Shown: positions 8,948 to 18,115, numbered from the stretch's first letter. The stretch: DNA of 64,000 nt from Pseudomonas thivervalensis (GCF_001269655.1 NZ_LHVE01000018.1:62001-126000), one strand, 5' to 3'. The notes: a model not told the origin generated them from the letters alone. Numbers and translations: made by a program.

Positions 8948-9577
8948 GCGCGCCGGGACTTCTTTCCACTGGCCCTGGTCGAGCCCTTCGAGCGTCCAGT
9001 CACCAATCCTGACCCGCACCAGACGCAAGGTCGGCAAGCCCACCGCGGCAGTCATGCGTCGCACCTGGCGATTGCGCCCTTCGCGGATCACCAGCTCCAG
9101 CCAGCTCGTCGGCACGCTCTTACGAAAACGCACCGGCGGGTTGCGCGGCCATAATTGCGGGTCGTCCAGTTGGCGCGCCTCGGCCGGCAACGTCATGCCG
9201 TCGTTCAATTCCACGCCATCGCGCAAACGCTGCAACTGCTCGGCGCTCGGCTCACCCTCGACTTGCACCCAATAGGTCTTGGCCAACTTGTGTTTGGGGT
9301 CGGCGATACGCGCCTGCAACTGCCCATCGTTAGTCAGCAACAGCAAGCCTTCGCTGTCGCGATCCAGCCGTCCGGCCGGGTAGATGCCCGGTACGTCGAT
9401 AAAATCCTTGAGCGTCGCCCGCCCTTCACCGTCGCTGAATTGCGTCAGCACATCGAAGGGTTTGTTGAACAGGATCAGCTTCGGCTCGGCCGGCGGGGCC
9501 TTGGCCACACGGCGCGGCGCGGTGGCAGCAGGCTTCGCGCCAGGACGACGGGAAGCGGGACGTGGAGGACGGGGCAT
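8942..9577 (-). CDS. rluE: RluE/RsuA-family ribosomal large-subunit pseudouridine synthase
   Basis: 211 residues. A basic Pro/Arg/Ala-rich N-terminal extension (about 1-30) leads into the catalytic domain, with the family motif GRLDRDSEGLLLLTNDG (about residues 72-88) whose first Asp is the nucleophile. Further on are KTYWVQVEG and the C-terminal RxGRNRQVRRM signature. There is no S4 domain, as in RluE, which modifies U2457 of 23S rRNA in E. coli; site specificity here is inferred from the family. It converges with the DUF2788 gene and lies downstream of amn on the same strand. Confidence 0.9.
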   Translation of the reverse strand: MPRPPRPASRRPGAKPAATAPRRVAKAPPAEPKLILFNKPFDVLTQFSDGEGRATLKDFIDVPGIYPAGRLDRDSEGLLLLTNDGQLQARIADPKHKLAKTYWVQVEGEPSAEQLQRLRDGVELNDGMTLPAEARQLDDPQLWPRNPPVRFRKSVPTSWLELVIREGRNRQVRRMTAAVGLPTLRLVRVRIGDWTLEGLDQGQWKEVPARL

Positions 9578-9590
9578 GGCGGATACAACA

Positions 9591-9632
9591 TTTAACGTTC
9601 GGGCCGACCATGCTAGTGGCCCGACCGTTAAA
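9591..9632. repeat. perfect two-step inverted repeat between amn and rluE
   Basis: TTTAACG and CGGGCC on the left pair with GGCCCG and CGTTAAA on the right around a 12-base centre. It starts 14 bases upstream of the rluE ATG and ends 27 bases past the amn stop. It could be an amn terminator (although no T tract follows) or an operator over the rluE start; the sequence does not decide. Confidence 0.6.
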
Positions 9633-9658
9633 TAACCACCCTTCCCTTCAACGGAGCA

Positions 9659-11122
9659 TCAGCGAAACGGCGGCTCGTCGAAGCTGCGCAGCTTGCGCGA
9701 GTGCAACGAGTTGAGCTCGGTACGCAACAGGTCCAGGGCCGCGATACCGATCTTCAAGTGCTGATTGACCGCACGTTCATAAAACGCGTTGGCCGAGCCC
9801 GGCAGCTTGATCTCACTGTGCAACGGCTTGTCCGAGACGCACAGCAACGTGCCATAAGGCACCCGCAGGCGATAACCCTGGGCGGCGATAGTGCCGCTTT
9901 CCATGTCCACCGCCACGGCGCGGGACAGATTGATCAGCGGCCGTTCCTGGGCCCAGCGCAGTTCCCAGTTGCGATCGTCGTAAGTCAGCACGGTGCCGGT
10001 GCGCAGGCGTTTTTTCAGCTCGTCGCCCTTCTCGCCGGTGATGTTCGCCGCCGCCTGCTGAAGCGCCATCTGCACTTCGGCCAGGGCTGGAATCGGAATA
10101 TTCGGCGGTACCACCCGGTCGAGGATCCCGTCGCGGCGCATGTAGGCGTGGGCCAGCACGTAGTCACCGATGGTCTGGGACTGCCGCAGCCCGCCGCAGT
10201 GGCCGATCATCAGCCAGCAATGCGGGCGCAGCACGGCCAGGTGGTCGGTGATGTTCTTGGCGTTGGACGGGCCGACGCCGATGTTCACCAAGGTCACGCC
10301 ATGGCCGTCACTGGCCTGCAGGTGATAGGCCGGCATCTGGTAGCGGTGCCAGACCACGCCGGCAGCGATGGCCGACGCTTCGCCGTGTTCCATGTTCTTG
10401 TCGATGATCACGTTGCCCGGCAGGACCATGCGCACAAAGCGCGGGTCGCTGCGCAGTTGCTCCAGGCCATGGACGATGAACTGGTCGACATAACGGTGGT
10501 AGTTGGTCAGCAGGATCCACGGCTGCACATGGCGCCAGTCGCTGCCGGTGTAATGCACCAGCCGACGCAGGGAAAAGTCCACCCGCGCGGCATCGAACAG
10601 CGCCAGGGGCAGCGGGTCGGTGTTCTCCCAGTCATAGAGGCCGTCGGCGATGCCATCGGTGGCGGCCGACAGGTCGGTGCTGGGGAATACCCGCGCCAGC
10701 ACCGCGGCGGTCACGCCGGAGCCGGCCAGTTCGTCGCCCTGCTCCACCACATACGGGTACGGAATGTTCTGTTCGCTGACACCCACTTCCACGGTGACGG
10801 TAAAGTCGTGCATCAGTGGAACCAGCTGTTCCAGCAGGTATTTACGGAACGCGGCGGGATGGGTGACGGTGACGCTGTAGGTGCCGGGCAACTGGACCTT
10901 GGCATAAGCCCGTGTGGTTTGCGGGACTTCGCCATGGCAGTGATAGGTCAGGCGCAGGGCGGGATAGCGAAACAACGCACGCTGCTCGGCATCCGGCTCG
11001 ATGCGGTCCTTGAGATAACGCATCAGCGCCTGGTTCAGCGCGGTGGTCGCACGCTCGTGCAGGGCCGCCAGACGATCCACGGCTTGTTCGGCGGTTTGAA
11101 CGACAATAAACGCTTCGGTCAC
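9659..11122 (-). CDS. amn: AMP nucleosidase
   Basis: Hydrolyses AMP to adenine and ribose-5-phosphate and so controls the adenylate pool. The start chosen is GTG at 11122, preceded at 6 bases by AGGAAG and giving 487 residues beginning with TEAFIVVQTAEQAVDRL; an in-frame ATG at 11212 would add 30 unconserved residues. The N-terminal regulatory half (about 1-190) is followed by a nucleoside-phosphorylase-fold catalytic half with the VNIGVGPSNAKNITDHLAVL and VAVDMESGTIAAQGYRLRVP stretches that define the family. The gene order rluE-amn is that of P. aeruginosa (PA3970 region, from memory). Confidence 0.93.
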   Translation of the reverse strand: MTEAFIVVQTAEQAVDRLAALHERATTALNQALMRYLKDRIEPDAEQRALFRYPALRLTYHCHGEVPQTTRAYAKVQLPGTYSVTVTHPAAFRKYLLEQLVPLMHDFTVTVEVGVSEQNIPYPYVVEQGDELAGSGVTAAVLARVFPSTDLSAATDGIADGLYDWENTDPLPLALFDAARVDFSLRRLVHYTGSDWRHVQPWILLTNYHRYVDQFIVHGLEQLRSDPRFVRMVLPGNVIIDKNMEHGEASAIAAGVVWHRYQMPAYHLQASDGHGVTLVNIGVGPSNAKNITDHLAVLRPHCWLMIGHCGGLRQSQTIGDYVLAHAYMRRDGILDRVVPPNIPIPALAEVQMALQQAAANITGEKGDELKKRLRTGTVLTYDDRNWELRWAQERPLINLSRAVAVDMESGTIAAQGYRLRVPYGTLLCVSDKPLHSEIKLPGSANAFYERAVNQHLKIGIAALDLLRTELNSLHSRKLRSFDEPPFR

Positions 11123-11225
11123 GATCAGCTTCCTGTGTTCTGACTTGCAGGCCTTCATCTTGCCTGCATCGCCGCCCGACGGGAACAGTGGCGTATTGGC
11201 GCGCTCGATCATTCACCGACAATCC

Positions 11226-11250
11226 CTGTGGGAGCGAGCCTGCTCGCGAT
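11226..11250. repeat. single REP-like hairpin (GTGGGAGCGAG family) in the amn / delta-60 gap
   Basis: CTGTGGGAGCGAGCCTGCTC, continuing GCGA, is one unpaired copy of the element that occurs elsewhere here as inverted pairs. The rest of the 384-base gap (11123-11506) becomes AT-richer towards the right. It holds a TTGACA at about 11378 without a good -10, and no gene I can support. Confidence 0.75.
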
Positions 11251-11506
11251 GGCGGCCTGGTACCGGCCTGATACAGATTGATCAGGTTTGCGCTCTTCAC
11301 CTTCGAGAAATAAATCGAGAACAACACGCCAGCCATTGTATGGCGCTATCAATGCAACACTCATAATAGCTGTCATCCTTGACAGTATACAGACAGGCAA
11401 TTTACGTGAATTCTGTTCTTGTGGATATTGCCGTTCATTGAGGCGTATCGAATTCCAGTGGATCGAGTTGTAGAGGCCCTCTACCAAGCAACCAAGGTCT
11501 ATTCCA

Positions 11507-12709
11507 ATGAACATCTCAACCAAACAAAGCACCGCTCCGGGTAGTTTTGATAACAGCTTCGGAGATCAAGGTATTGCTCGAATTCAACTCCCGTCCGGGC
11601 CATTTGAGGGTACATCCAGGCTACTGCCGGATGGAAAAATACTATCAATTTCGATGACCGAGCAATTTAACACCCTGGCTATTATGAAACACACGACGGA
11701 GGGCGTTCTGGACACCACGTTTGGCGATGGGGGTGTGGTTAATACTCGACTTCCAATGAACGATGGTTTGACGCTATTAAACTTTGTAGTACTGGAAAAC
11801 GGAAAAATTGTTGTATTTGGAGGCCTGGGTGGTGGACCCTTCGATTTTTTCGGTGAGGCGCTATTCGCTCGCCTGCTTCCCGATGGCCGTCTGGATCTTA
11901 TGTTTGGCACAGGTGGAGTCACTACCTTCAATACAGAGCTGGCGACTCGTCATAGAGCGGGAATAGCCGCTAGAGAGAATGGAAGCATTTTTGCAGCAAC
12001 GGAAACCAGAGACACTGGCGCCGGGCGTGACGGTGTGATTTTTGGCCTCAATGCAGCGGGCAAGCCTGATGAGACTTTCGGCAACAACGGCGTGGTGTAC
12101 TCAATGCCGGGCGCCAGTTTTCAATCCATCGCCGTCCAGGCAGACAAGGTACTGGTCAGCGGCATCTACCAAAAAGGCGGGCTCATTGCCCGCTATACCA
12201 ACCAGGGCGAGCTTGACTTGAGTTACGGCGGCTTCAATCAGGGATATGTTTTGATTGATGGCACAGGAGGCTCTCATGTAGAACTCATCCACCTGGCACA
12301 GCAACTTGACGGAAAGACATTGGCTGCAGGCTATATTTTCAAAGGGACCATGGGCAACTTGCTGGGAACGTTACCCCTTCTGTCACGCGTTAACGAAGAC
12401 GGCACGCAAGACAATACGTTTAACGACGGAAAGGCCCTGGAAATATTCGACGACTCAGCCTACGGATGGCAAGCCTTGCATACAACGGCACAACCTGACG
12501 AAAAACTTATAGTACTGTGCCAAAAATCCAGTACAACCGCATTACTAAGGTACCTGAAGGATGGCTCTCCGGACGCCAACTTCACCGCCCCTGAACTCCA
12601 ACTAATGGCTTACAGACCAAGCCCTGTCATCCAGATACAACCTGACGAGAAAATATTGGTTTCCGGCTCGAACAACGGCATCGGCGCCATTGTCCGTCTG
12701 CTAGGTTAA
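11507..12709 (+). CDS. delta-60 repeat protein
   Basis: 400 residues with about seven copies of a 50-60-residue unit carrying the delta-60 signature: FDNSFGDQG, LDTTFGDGGV, LDLMFGTGGV, PDETFGNNGV, LDLSYGGF, QDNTFNDG, PDANF. Units of this type are thought to fold as beta-propeller blades. No signal peptide, lipobox or membrane helix is visible, so the protein is either cytoplasmic or exported by a route that leaves no N-terminal signal. The gene is clearly richer in A/T and uses rarer codons than its neighbours, suggesting later acquisition. It stands alone between amn and aidB, followed by a hairpin. Function unknown. Confidence 0.85.
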   Translation: MNISTKQSTAPGSFDNSFGDQGIARIQLPSGPFEGTSRLLPDGKILSISMTEQFNTLAIMKHTTEGVLDTTFGDGGVVNTRLPMNDGLTLLNFVVLENGKIVVFGGLGGGPFDFFGEALFARLLPDGRLDLMFGTGGVTTFNTELATRHRAGIAARENGSIFAATETRDTGAGRDGVIFGLNAAGKPDETFGNNGVVYSMPGASFQSIAVQADKVLVSGIYQKGGLIARYTNQGELDLSYGGFNQGYVLIDGTGGSHVELIHLAQQLDGKTLAAGYIFKGTMGNLLGTLPLLSRVNEDGTQDNTFNDGKALEIFDDSAYGWQALHTTAQPDEKLIVLCQKSSTTALLRYLKDGSPDANFTAPELQLMAYRPSPVIQIQPDEKILVSGSNNGIGAIVRLLG

Positions 12710-12724
12710 TCGAAACCAATCACG

Positions 12725-12756
12725 GTGAAGAGGGAGTTATCAATCTCCCTCGTCAC
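12725..12756. terminator. hairpin between convergent delta-60 and aidB genes
   Basis: GTGA-A-GAGGGAG pairs with CTCCCTC-G-TCAC around an 8-base loop: 11 pairs with one internal mismatch. It lies between two convergent stop codons, as expected of a shared terminator, but has no run of T on either side, so efficiency is uncertain. Confidence 0.5.
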
Positions 12757-12805
12757 GTCAAGGTTCAAACTCCAACCCTCTGAGGCAGATCGGGATAATC
12801 GGCTG

Positions 12806-14455
12806 TCAGAACCCCTGCGGTGTTGAACGCCCCACAATCGCCTCCACGTCAACCCCACGGGGCAAGGTGCCGTAGACCCGACCTCCTCCCTCCAATCGAC
12901 TGGCAATAAAACCGTCGCTGACCTCGCTGTTCCCCGCTTCGAGCAACAGCTTGGCTTGCAGGCCCACGGCGATGTCTTCGGTCAGTTGCCGGGCGCGGTA
13001 CTGGATGTCGTCGGTGTCCTTGAAAGCTGCGTGCAATTGCTGGATGTGCCCGGCCAGGCGCTTGTCGCCGTGGCCGTCGCCCAATTCGCTGAACAAGACT
13101 TCCAGGACACCGGGCTCCTTGGACAAGGCGCGCAATACATCGAGGCATTGCACGTTGCCAGAGCCTTCCCACGTTGAGTTGACCGGGGCTTCGCGGTACA
13201 GGCGCGGCAGGATGCTGTCTTCGACGTAGCCGGCGCCGCCCATGCATTCGGCGGCTTCGTTGATCATCGCGGGGGCGCGCTTGCAGATCCAGTACTTGCC
13301 CACCGCCGTCACCAGCCGGGCGAACTTGGCCTCGTGCTCGTCGTTCAAGTGATCCAGCGCCCGGCCCATGCGCAGGCTCAGGGCCAGGGCGGACTCGCTT
13401 TCCAACGCCAGGTCAGCCAGGACGTTCTGCATCAGCGGCTGTTCGCTCAACAGCTTGCCACCGACCTTGCGGTGCGCGCAGTGATGACTGGCCTGGGTCA
13501 GCGCTTGGCGCATCAGGGCGCTGGAGCCGACCATGCAATCGAAGCGGGTCATGGCGACCATCTCGATGATCGTCGGCACACCTCGGCCTTCTTCACCGAC
13601 CATCCAGGCCAGGGCGCCACGGAACTCGACTTCGCTGGAGGCGTTGGAACAATTACCCAGTTTGTTCTTCAAGCGCTGGATGTAGAACTGATTGCGCGTG
13701 TCATCGGGGCGATGGCGTGGCAGCAGGAAACAGGTCAGGCCCTTGTCGGTCTGGGCCAAAGTGAGGAAAGCGTCGCACATCGGCGCCGAACAGAACCATT
13801 TGTGCCCCACCAGCTCATAGGCCTGGCCCGGGCCGCTGGCGCCCACCGGATAGGCCTTGGTGGTGTTGGCCCGCACATCGGTGCCGCCCTGTTTTTCGGT
13901 CATCGCCATGCCCAGGGTCACCCCGGCCTTGTGGGCCATGCCGACGTTGCGCGGGTCGTATTCGGTGGCGAGCACCTTCGGCACCCAACGCTCGGCCAGA
14001 TCCGGTTGCAGGCGCAGCGCCGGCACGCTGGCGAAGGTCATGGTCAGCGGGCAACCGGTGCCGGCTTCGGCCTGGCTGTGCAGGTAGGTCATCGAGGCAC
14101 GGGCGACATGCGCGCCGGGCTGTGGCTGGGCCCAGGGCAAACTGGGCAGGCCATGCTCGACGGCGGTGCGCATCAACTGATGATAAGCGGGATGGAATTC
14201 CACCAGGTCGATGCGATGGCCGTAACGGTCATGACTGGAGAAAACCGGTTTGTTCTGATTGGCGAGGAAGCCCGCTTCCATCAACGGCCCGCCAGCCAAC
14301 GCCCCGTACGCATCGATCCGCGCCTGCGCCCAGCCCGCCCCAAAGCGCTGTGACCACTGTTGCAGCGGCAAGTCGATGCGGTACAGGTTGGCGCCATCCA
14401 GGGACGGCGGCTGGTTGGTGACGTCGTGGGTTTCAGCGAACTGGTGCAGGTTCAT
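12806..14455 (-). CDS. aidB: AidB-like acyl-CoA dehydrogenase
   Basis: 549 residues, the length of the AidB subfamily rather than of ordinary acyl-CoA dehydrogenases (about 380). The N-terminal helical domain has GPLMEAGF and WAQPQPGAHVARA; the middle beta domain has GMAMTEKQGGTDVRANTTKA and HKWFCSAPMCDAFLTLAQT; the FAD-binding helical domain ends with CMGGAGYVEDSILPRLYREA and STWEGSGNVQCLDVLRA. E. coli AidB is a flavoprotein of the Ada regulon that binds DNA and helps limit alkylation damage. Those motifs support the family, but enzymatic substrate and DNA binding here are inferred. The ladS stop lies 71 bases upstream. Confidence 0.88.
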   Translation of the reverse strand: MNLHQFAETHDVTNQPPSLDGANLYRIDLPLQQWSQRFGAGWAQARIDAYGALAGGPLMEAGFLANQNKPVFSSHDRYGHRIDLVEFHPAYHQLMRTAVEHGLPSLPWAQPQPGAHVARASMTYLHSQAEAGTGCPLTMTFASVPALRLQPDLAERWVPKVLATEYDPRNVGMAHKAGVTLGMAMTEKQGGTDVRANTTKAYPVGASGPGQAYELVGHKWFCSAPMCDAFLTLAQTDKGLTCFLLPRHRPDDTRNQFYIQRLKNKLGNCSNASSEVEFRGALAWMVGEEGRGVPTIIEMVAMTRFDCMVGSSALMRQALTQASHHCAHRKVGGKLLSEQPLMQNVLADLALESESALALSLRMGRALDHLNDEHEAKFARLVTAVGKYWICKRAPAMINEAAECMGGAGYVEDSILPRLYREAPVNSTWEGSGNVQCLDVLRALSKEPGVLEVLFSELGDGHGDKRLAGHIQQLHAAFKDTDDIQYRARQLTEDIAVGLQAKLLLEAGNSEVSDGFIASRLEGGGRVYGTLPRGVDVEAIVGRSTPQGF

Positions 14456-14526
14456 GACGGGGCTCCTCGATCGGCCAGGGATTCAGTTAAGCACCGCCTC
14501 CAGGCCGAACAAAGTGTCATATGCGC

Positions 14527-16911
14527 CTAAATATCGGCGCTTTCACCCTGCTCCGGACAAAGCACCCGGCGCTGGAGCGTCGCCTGCAACGCTTCGAACT
14601 TCACCGGTTTGCTCAGGTAGTCGATCAACGCGCCCGACGGACAGCACTCCTGCGCCAAGTTCGGGCTGACCACCAGTACCGGCAACTCTTCGCAGCCGGA
14701 CAATGAGCGGATCTGGCAGCAGACCGACACACCGTCCAGCGGCGACGACTGGCAATCGAGCAGCACCGCATCGAAGCGCTCGCCGTGCAGCAGATCCAGC
14801 GCGGCACGGCCGCTGTCGGCAGTACGCACCCGATAACCGAGCTTGAGCAACATGCCGCGCATGACCAACTGATCGATGGTGTTGTCATCTGCCAGCAGCA
14901 CCGTGCAGTCCTGGGGCTGGCGCGAGCCCTGGCGGCCCCCGAAGGAAAACGGCATCGGGACCGCCGCCGGCAAGGCGACGTCAAACTCCACGTCCAACTG
15001 GAAACGGCTGCCGCGACCGGGCTCGGAGGTGTGGGTCAGGCGCCCGCCCAACAGCTCCACGAGTTGCCGACAGATCGCCAGGCCCACGCCGAGGCCGCCA
15101 TATTCGCGGGTCATCGAGCCGTCGAGCTGGAAGAAACGCTGGTACAAAGTCGCTTCCCCCAGGTCGGTGAAACCGATCCCGGTGTCGATGACAGCAAAGG
15201 ACAGCACCAGCCGATCGAGTGTCGTCGGCCTGCCAGTGACGCGCAGGGCCAGGCCGCCCACCCGAGTGAACTTGATGGCGTTGTCCAACAGGCATTCCAG
15301 GCATTGAGCCAGTTTGCCGCTGTCGCCAAGCAAGCGGTCCGCCAGGCCCGGGGACACGTCGACCTTGAAATCCAGCCCCTTGGCTGCGGCATTGGCACCG
15401 AATTGCACCTGCAGCGCATCGACCACCCCGCGCAAGCTGAACGGCGCCGGATAGACCTTGAGCTTGCCGGCCTGCAACTCGGTGAGAGTGAGAATGCCAT
15501 TGACCATGCGCATCATGTCCCGCGCCGAACCGGCGGCGGTCTGTTGATACTGGGTCAACTCCTCGTCCATCTCGACGGTTTCCATCAACTCCAGGGAACC
15601 GATCACCCCATTCATGGGCGTGCGCAATTCATGGGTCAGGGTGGCGAGGAATTCATCCTTGAGCTTGTTGCCGTGGGCCAATTGCTGGTTGAGCACCTCA
15701 AGCTTCTGTCCGGCGTCCAACAGGGTCTGGGCCTGCTGTTCGCGCATGGCATTGATGCGATCGGCCAGGGCCAGGGACAACAGCGCCACTTCGATGGCCG
15801 AGCCGATCTGGCTGGCGTACATGGTCAGGAAGACGTTCGGCAAGTAACCCAGCACCATCAAGGTATTGATGATGCCCCCCAGCAGAAACGCCGACCAGGC
15901 AATGATGAAATAACGCGCCACCCGCAGACCACGCCACCAGGCGAACAACCCGGCGGCAAAGATCGCCACCGTGAACACCAGCGCCAACGCCGTGGCCAGG
16001 CGCAGCGCCAGGGCATAGCTGGTCATCAGCGACAAGCCGATGACCACGGCGCTGTAGGCGATCAGGGCCAGCAGCAAGCGGTCCATCCAGCGGCCATGCT
16101 GAGCGGTTTGCAGGAAGCTGCGGGCGAACTGACTGCCAAACAAGCCCGCACAACCGATGAAGAACGGCGTCGCAGCGTTGGCCCACCACGGATTGTCCGG
16201 CCAGAAATATTCCACGGCAGCGCCGTTGACCGACAACTGGTACAGGCCAAACGAAGCGATATAAAAGATGTAATAGAGGTAGCTGGTATCGCGCACGCTC
16301 AGGTAGATGAACAGGTTGTACACCAGCATCCCCAGCAGCACGCCATAGATGATGCCCAGCACATACAGGCGCACCGGCTGTTGCTCGAGGTACGCGGTGC
16401 TTGACCACAGCGTCAACGGCGCCTGGATCGAACCCTGGCTTTGCAGGCGCAGGTAGACGGTCTGCTGTTGTTCGGGCTTGAAGGCCAGGCTGAACAGATA
16501 ATTGTTCTGGCGGACCTCACGTCGGGCGAATGGCAACGCGTCACCGGTCTGGCGAACCAGGCGATACGCCCCCGCCGCGTCGGGCAGGTACAAATCGAGG
16601 TGGTCCAGCGGCGGGTACGCCAACTCCAGCAGCCAGGTGCGCTGGGCGTCCGGATTGCGGGGGCGATAGTGCAGGTCGATTTTCAACCAGAAGGCTGATC
16701 GCGAGTAACCGGCGTTCAGCGTGGCTTTGTCGTGGGGCTTGAAAGCACCCGCGGCGGACTGGGCCAGGACATCATCCATGGTGGCTGTGCCGCGCGCATC
16801 TTCGAACACCTGCAGGGCGTGGCCCAAGGGCAGGCTTTGGGTGAATTCATCGAATTCGAGGGCACTTGCCAGCGAGGGCAAGCACAGCAGCAACATCAGC
16901 AAATAGCGCAT
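14527..16911 (-). CDS. ladS: LadS-like hybrid sensor histidine kinase
   Basis: 794 residues, practically the length of P. aeruginosa LadS, and upstream of thiD as in PAO1. Order of domains: signal peptide (1-17, ending in ASA); periplasmic 7TMR-DISMED2 beta domain (about 20-160); seven membrane helices of the 7TMR-DISM type (about 180-385); coiled linker; HisKA with the H-box THELRTPMNG (His427); HATPase with DTGIGFTDLG and GGLGVGLAICRQL; receiver domain with VLLADDN and phospho-acceptor Asp719 in LLDCQSSP. In P. aeruginosa LadS feeds the GacS/GacA-Rsm cascade that switches towards biofilm and type VI secretion; the same role here is inferred. Confidence 0.88.
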   Translation of the reverse strand: MRYLLMLLLCLPSLASALEFDEFTQSLPLGHALQVFEDARGTATMDDVLAQSAAGAFKPHDKATLNAGYSRSAFWLKIDLHYRPRNPDAQRTWLLELAYPPLDHLDLYLPDAAGAYRLVRQTGDALPFARREVRQNNYLFSLAFKPEQQQTVYLRLQSQGSIQAPLTLWSSTAYLEQQPVRLYVLGIIYGVLLGMLVYNLFIYLSVRDTSYLYYIFYIASFGLYQLSVNGAAVEYFWPDNPWWANAATPFFIGCAGLFGSQFARSFLQTAQHGRWMDRLLLALIAYSAVVIGLSLMTSYALALRLATALALVFTVAIFAAGLFAWWRGLRVARYFIIAWSAFLLGGIINTLMVLGYLPNVFLTMYASQIGSAIEVALLSLALADRINAMREQQAQTLLDAGQKLEVLNQQLAHGNKLKDEFLATLTHELRTPMNGVIGSLELMETVEMDEELTQYQQTAAGSARDMMRMVNGILTLTELQAGKLKVYPAPFSLRGVVDALQVQFGANAAAKGLDFKVDVSPGLADRLLGDSGKLAQCLECLLDNAIKFTRVGGLALRVTGRPTTLDRLVLSFAVIDTGIGFTDLGEATLYQRFFQLDGSMTREYGGLGVGLAICRQLVELLGGRLTHTSEPGRGSRFQLDVEFDVALPAAVPMPFSFGGRQGSRQPQDCTVLLADDNTIDQLVMRGMLLKLGYRVRTADSGRAALDLLHGERFDAVLLDCQSSPLDGVSVCCQIRSLSGCEELPVLVVSPNLAQECCPSGALIDYLSKPVKFEALQATLQRRVLCPEQGESADI

Positions 16912-17140
16912 TTAAGCCCCAGCGTGGCCTGTCCGGTTGAGTCAGGAAGCCCCCCATTCCCTGAGTAGACGTAAAACCGGCATTACCTGTTATGTGTTGG
17001 ATCCATCTCTAGCATAGCCGTTGATGGCCAATTTGCACCATTGAAATTTTTCCCATAGAGGGCTCTAGAACGGGCGTTTCAGAGCAAAGCATTGAGATAG
17101 AGCTGTTGCATTGGTCAGGTCGATAACCGGCGGACCAATA

Positions 17141-17231
17141 GTGGCGAGGGAGCTTGCTCCCGCTGGAGTGCGCAGCGCTCCCAAAAACCGGGGCCGCTTC
17201 GCAGCCCAGCGGGAGCAAGCTCCCTCGCCAC
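17141..17231. repeat. inverted REP pair, GTGGCGAGGGAG family
   Basis: GTGGCGAGGGAGCTTGCTCC at the left end pairs with its complement at the right end; each end is itself a small hairpin. This pair fills about a quarter of the 406-base gap between ladS and thiD (16912-17317). The remainder (16912-17140) should hold the ladS promoter on the minus strand, where a TATGCT-like box is at 17012-17017, but I see no convincing -35 and no TPP riboswitch. Confidence 0.85.
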
Positions 17232-17317
17232 AAAAGCCCCCACCAGCAAGCCACTCAATACAAAACCCTCAGCGTCCGAGCACCGATAAAACAGGTTTGG
17301 TGGTAAGCTCGCGCACC

Positions 17318-18115
17318 ATGAATATCTACAGCTCTCGCCCCGTTGTCCTCTGTCTCTCCGGCCACGATCCCAGTGGTGGCGCCGGCTTGCAGGCAGATAT
17401 CGAAGCCCTGCTCGCCCAGGGTTGTCACGCCGCCCCGGCCGTTACCGCATTGACCGTGCAAGACACCGTCAACGTCAGCGATTTCCGTGTGCTCGACCGC
17501 GAGTGGGTGTTGGCGCAAGCCAATGCCGTGCTCAACGATGCCCAGGTGGCGGCGGTCAAGCTGGGGATGCTCGGCTCCCTGGAAATGGTCGACACGGTGG
17601 TCGAACTGCTCCAGGCGCACCCGCACCTGCCGATGGTCTGCGACCCGGTGCTGCGCGCCGGCGGTGGTGGGCGCCTGGGCAAGGATGAGGTCGGCTACGC
17701 CATGCGCGAACGCCTCCTGCCCCTGGCAATCATCGCCACCCCCAACCTGCCTGAAGCGCGCATCCTCGCCGAACTGCCCGAAGGCAGCGCCGACGCGTGC
17801 GCGGAAAAACTGCTGCCCTTCGTCAAGCACCTGTTGATCACCGGTGGCCACGGCGACGAACATGAAGTCCATAATCGCCTGTACAGCCGCGATGGCCGCC
17901 GCGAAACCTTTACCTGTCAACGCTTGCCTGGCAGCTACCACGGTTCCGGCTGCACCCTGGCCAGCGCCCTGGCCGGCCGACTGGCCCAGGGCGAACAGCT
18001 CGCCAGCGCCGTCAAGACGGCGCTGGACTACACCTGGCGCACCTTGCGCGATGCCGAACAACTGGGCAAAGGCCAGTTCGTCCCGCGTCGCCTGCCGCTG
18101 GATTTCTGCTCGTAG
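17318..18115 (+). CDS. thiD: hydroxymethylpyrimidine / phosphomethylpyrimidine kinase
   Basis: Phosphorylates HMP to HMP-P and HMP-PP, the pyrimidine arm of thiamin synthesis. ATG at 17318 begins MNIYSSRPVVLCLSGHDPSG and gives 265 residues, the usual length for ThiD; an upstream in-frame start would run through the REP pair. Ribokinase-fold signatures visible: GHDPSGGAGLQADIEA near the N-terminus, VKLGMLGS, VCDPVLRAGGGG, and the anion-hole/catalytic LPGSYHGSGCTLASAL at about residue 207. thiE follows after 17 bases, suggesting co-transcription. Confidence 0.94.
   Translation: MNIYSSRPVVLCLSGHDPSGGAGLQADIEALLAQGCHAAPAVTALTVQDTVNVSDFRVLDREWVLAQANAVLNDAQVAAVKLGMLGSLEMVDTVVELLQAHPHLPMVCDPVLRAGGGGRLGKDEVGYAMRERLLPLAIIATPNLPEARILAELPEGSADACAEKLLPFVKHLLITGGHGDEHEVHNRLYSRDGRRETFTCQRLPGSYHGSGCTLASALAGRLAQGEQLASAVKTALDYTWRTLRDAEQLGKGQFVPRRLPLDFCS

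Noticed and set aside
11123..11212. Longer amn start at ATG 11212.
   Set aside because: The additional 30 residues lack family similarity, whereas GTG 11122 has AGGAAG at proper distance and begins the conserved sequence.
16912..17317. Possible TPP riboswitch upstream of thiD.
   Set aside because: The region holds a REP pair and no CTGAGA / ACCTGA-type thi-box core before thiD.
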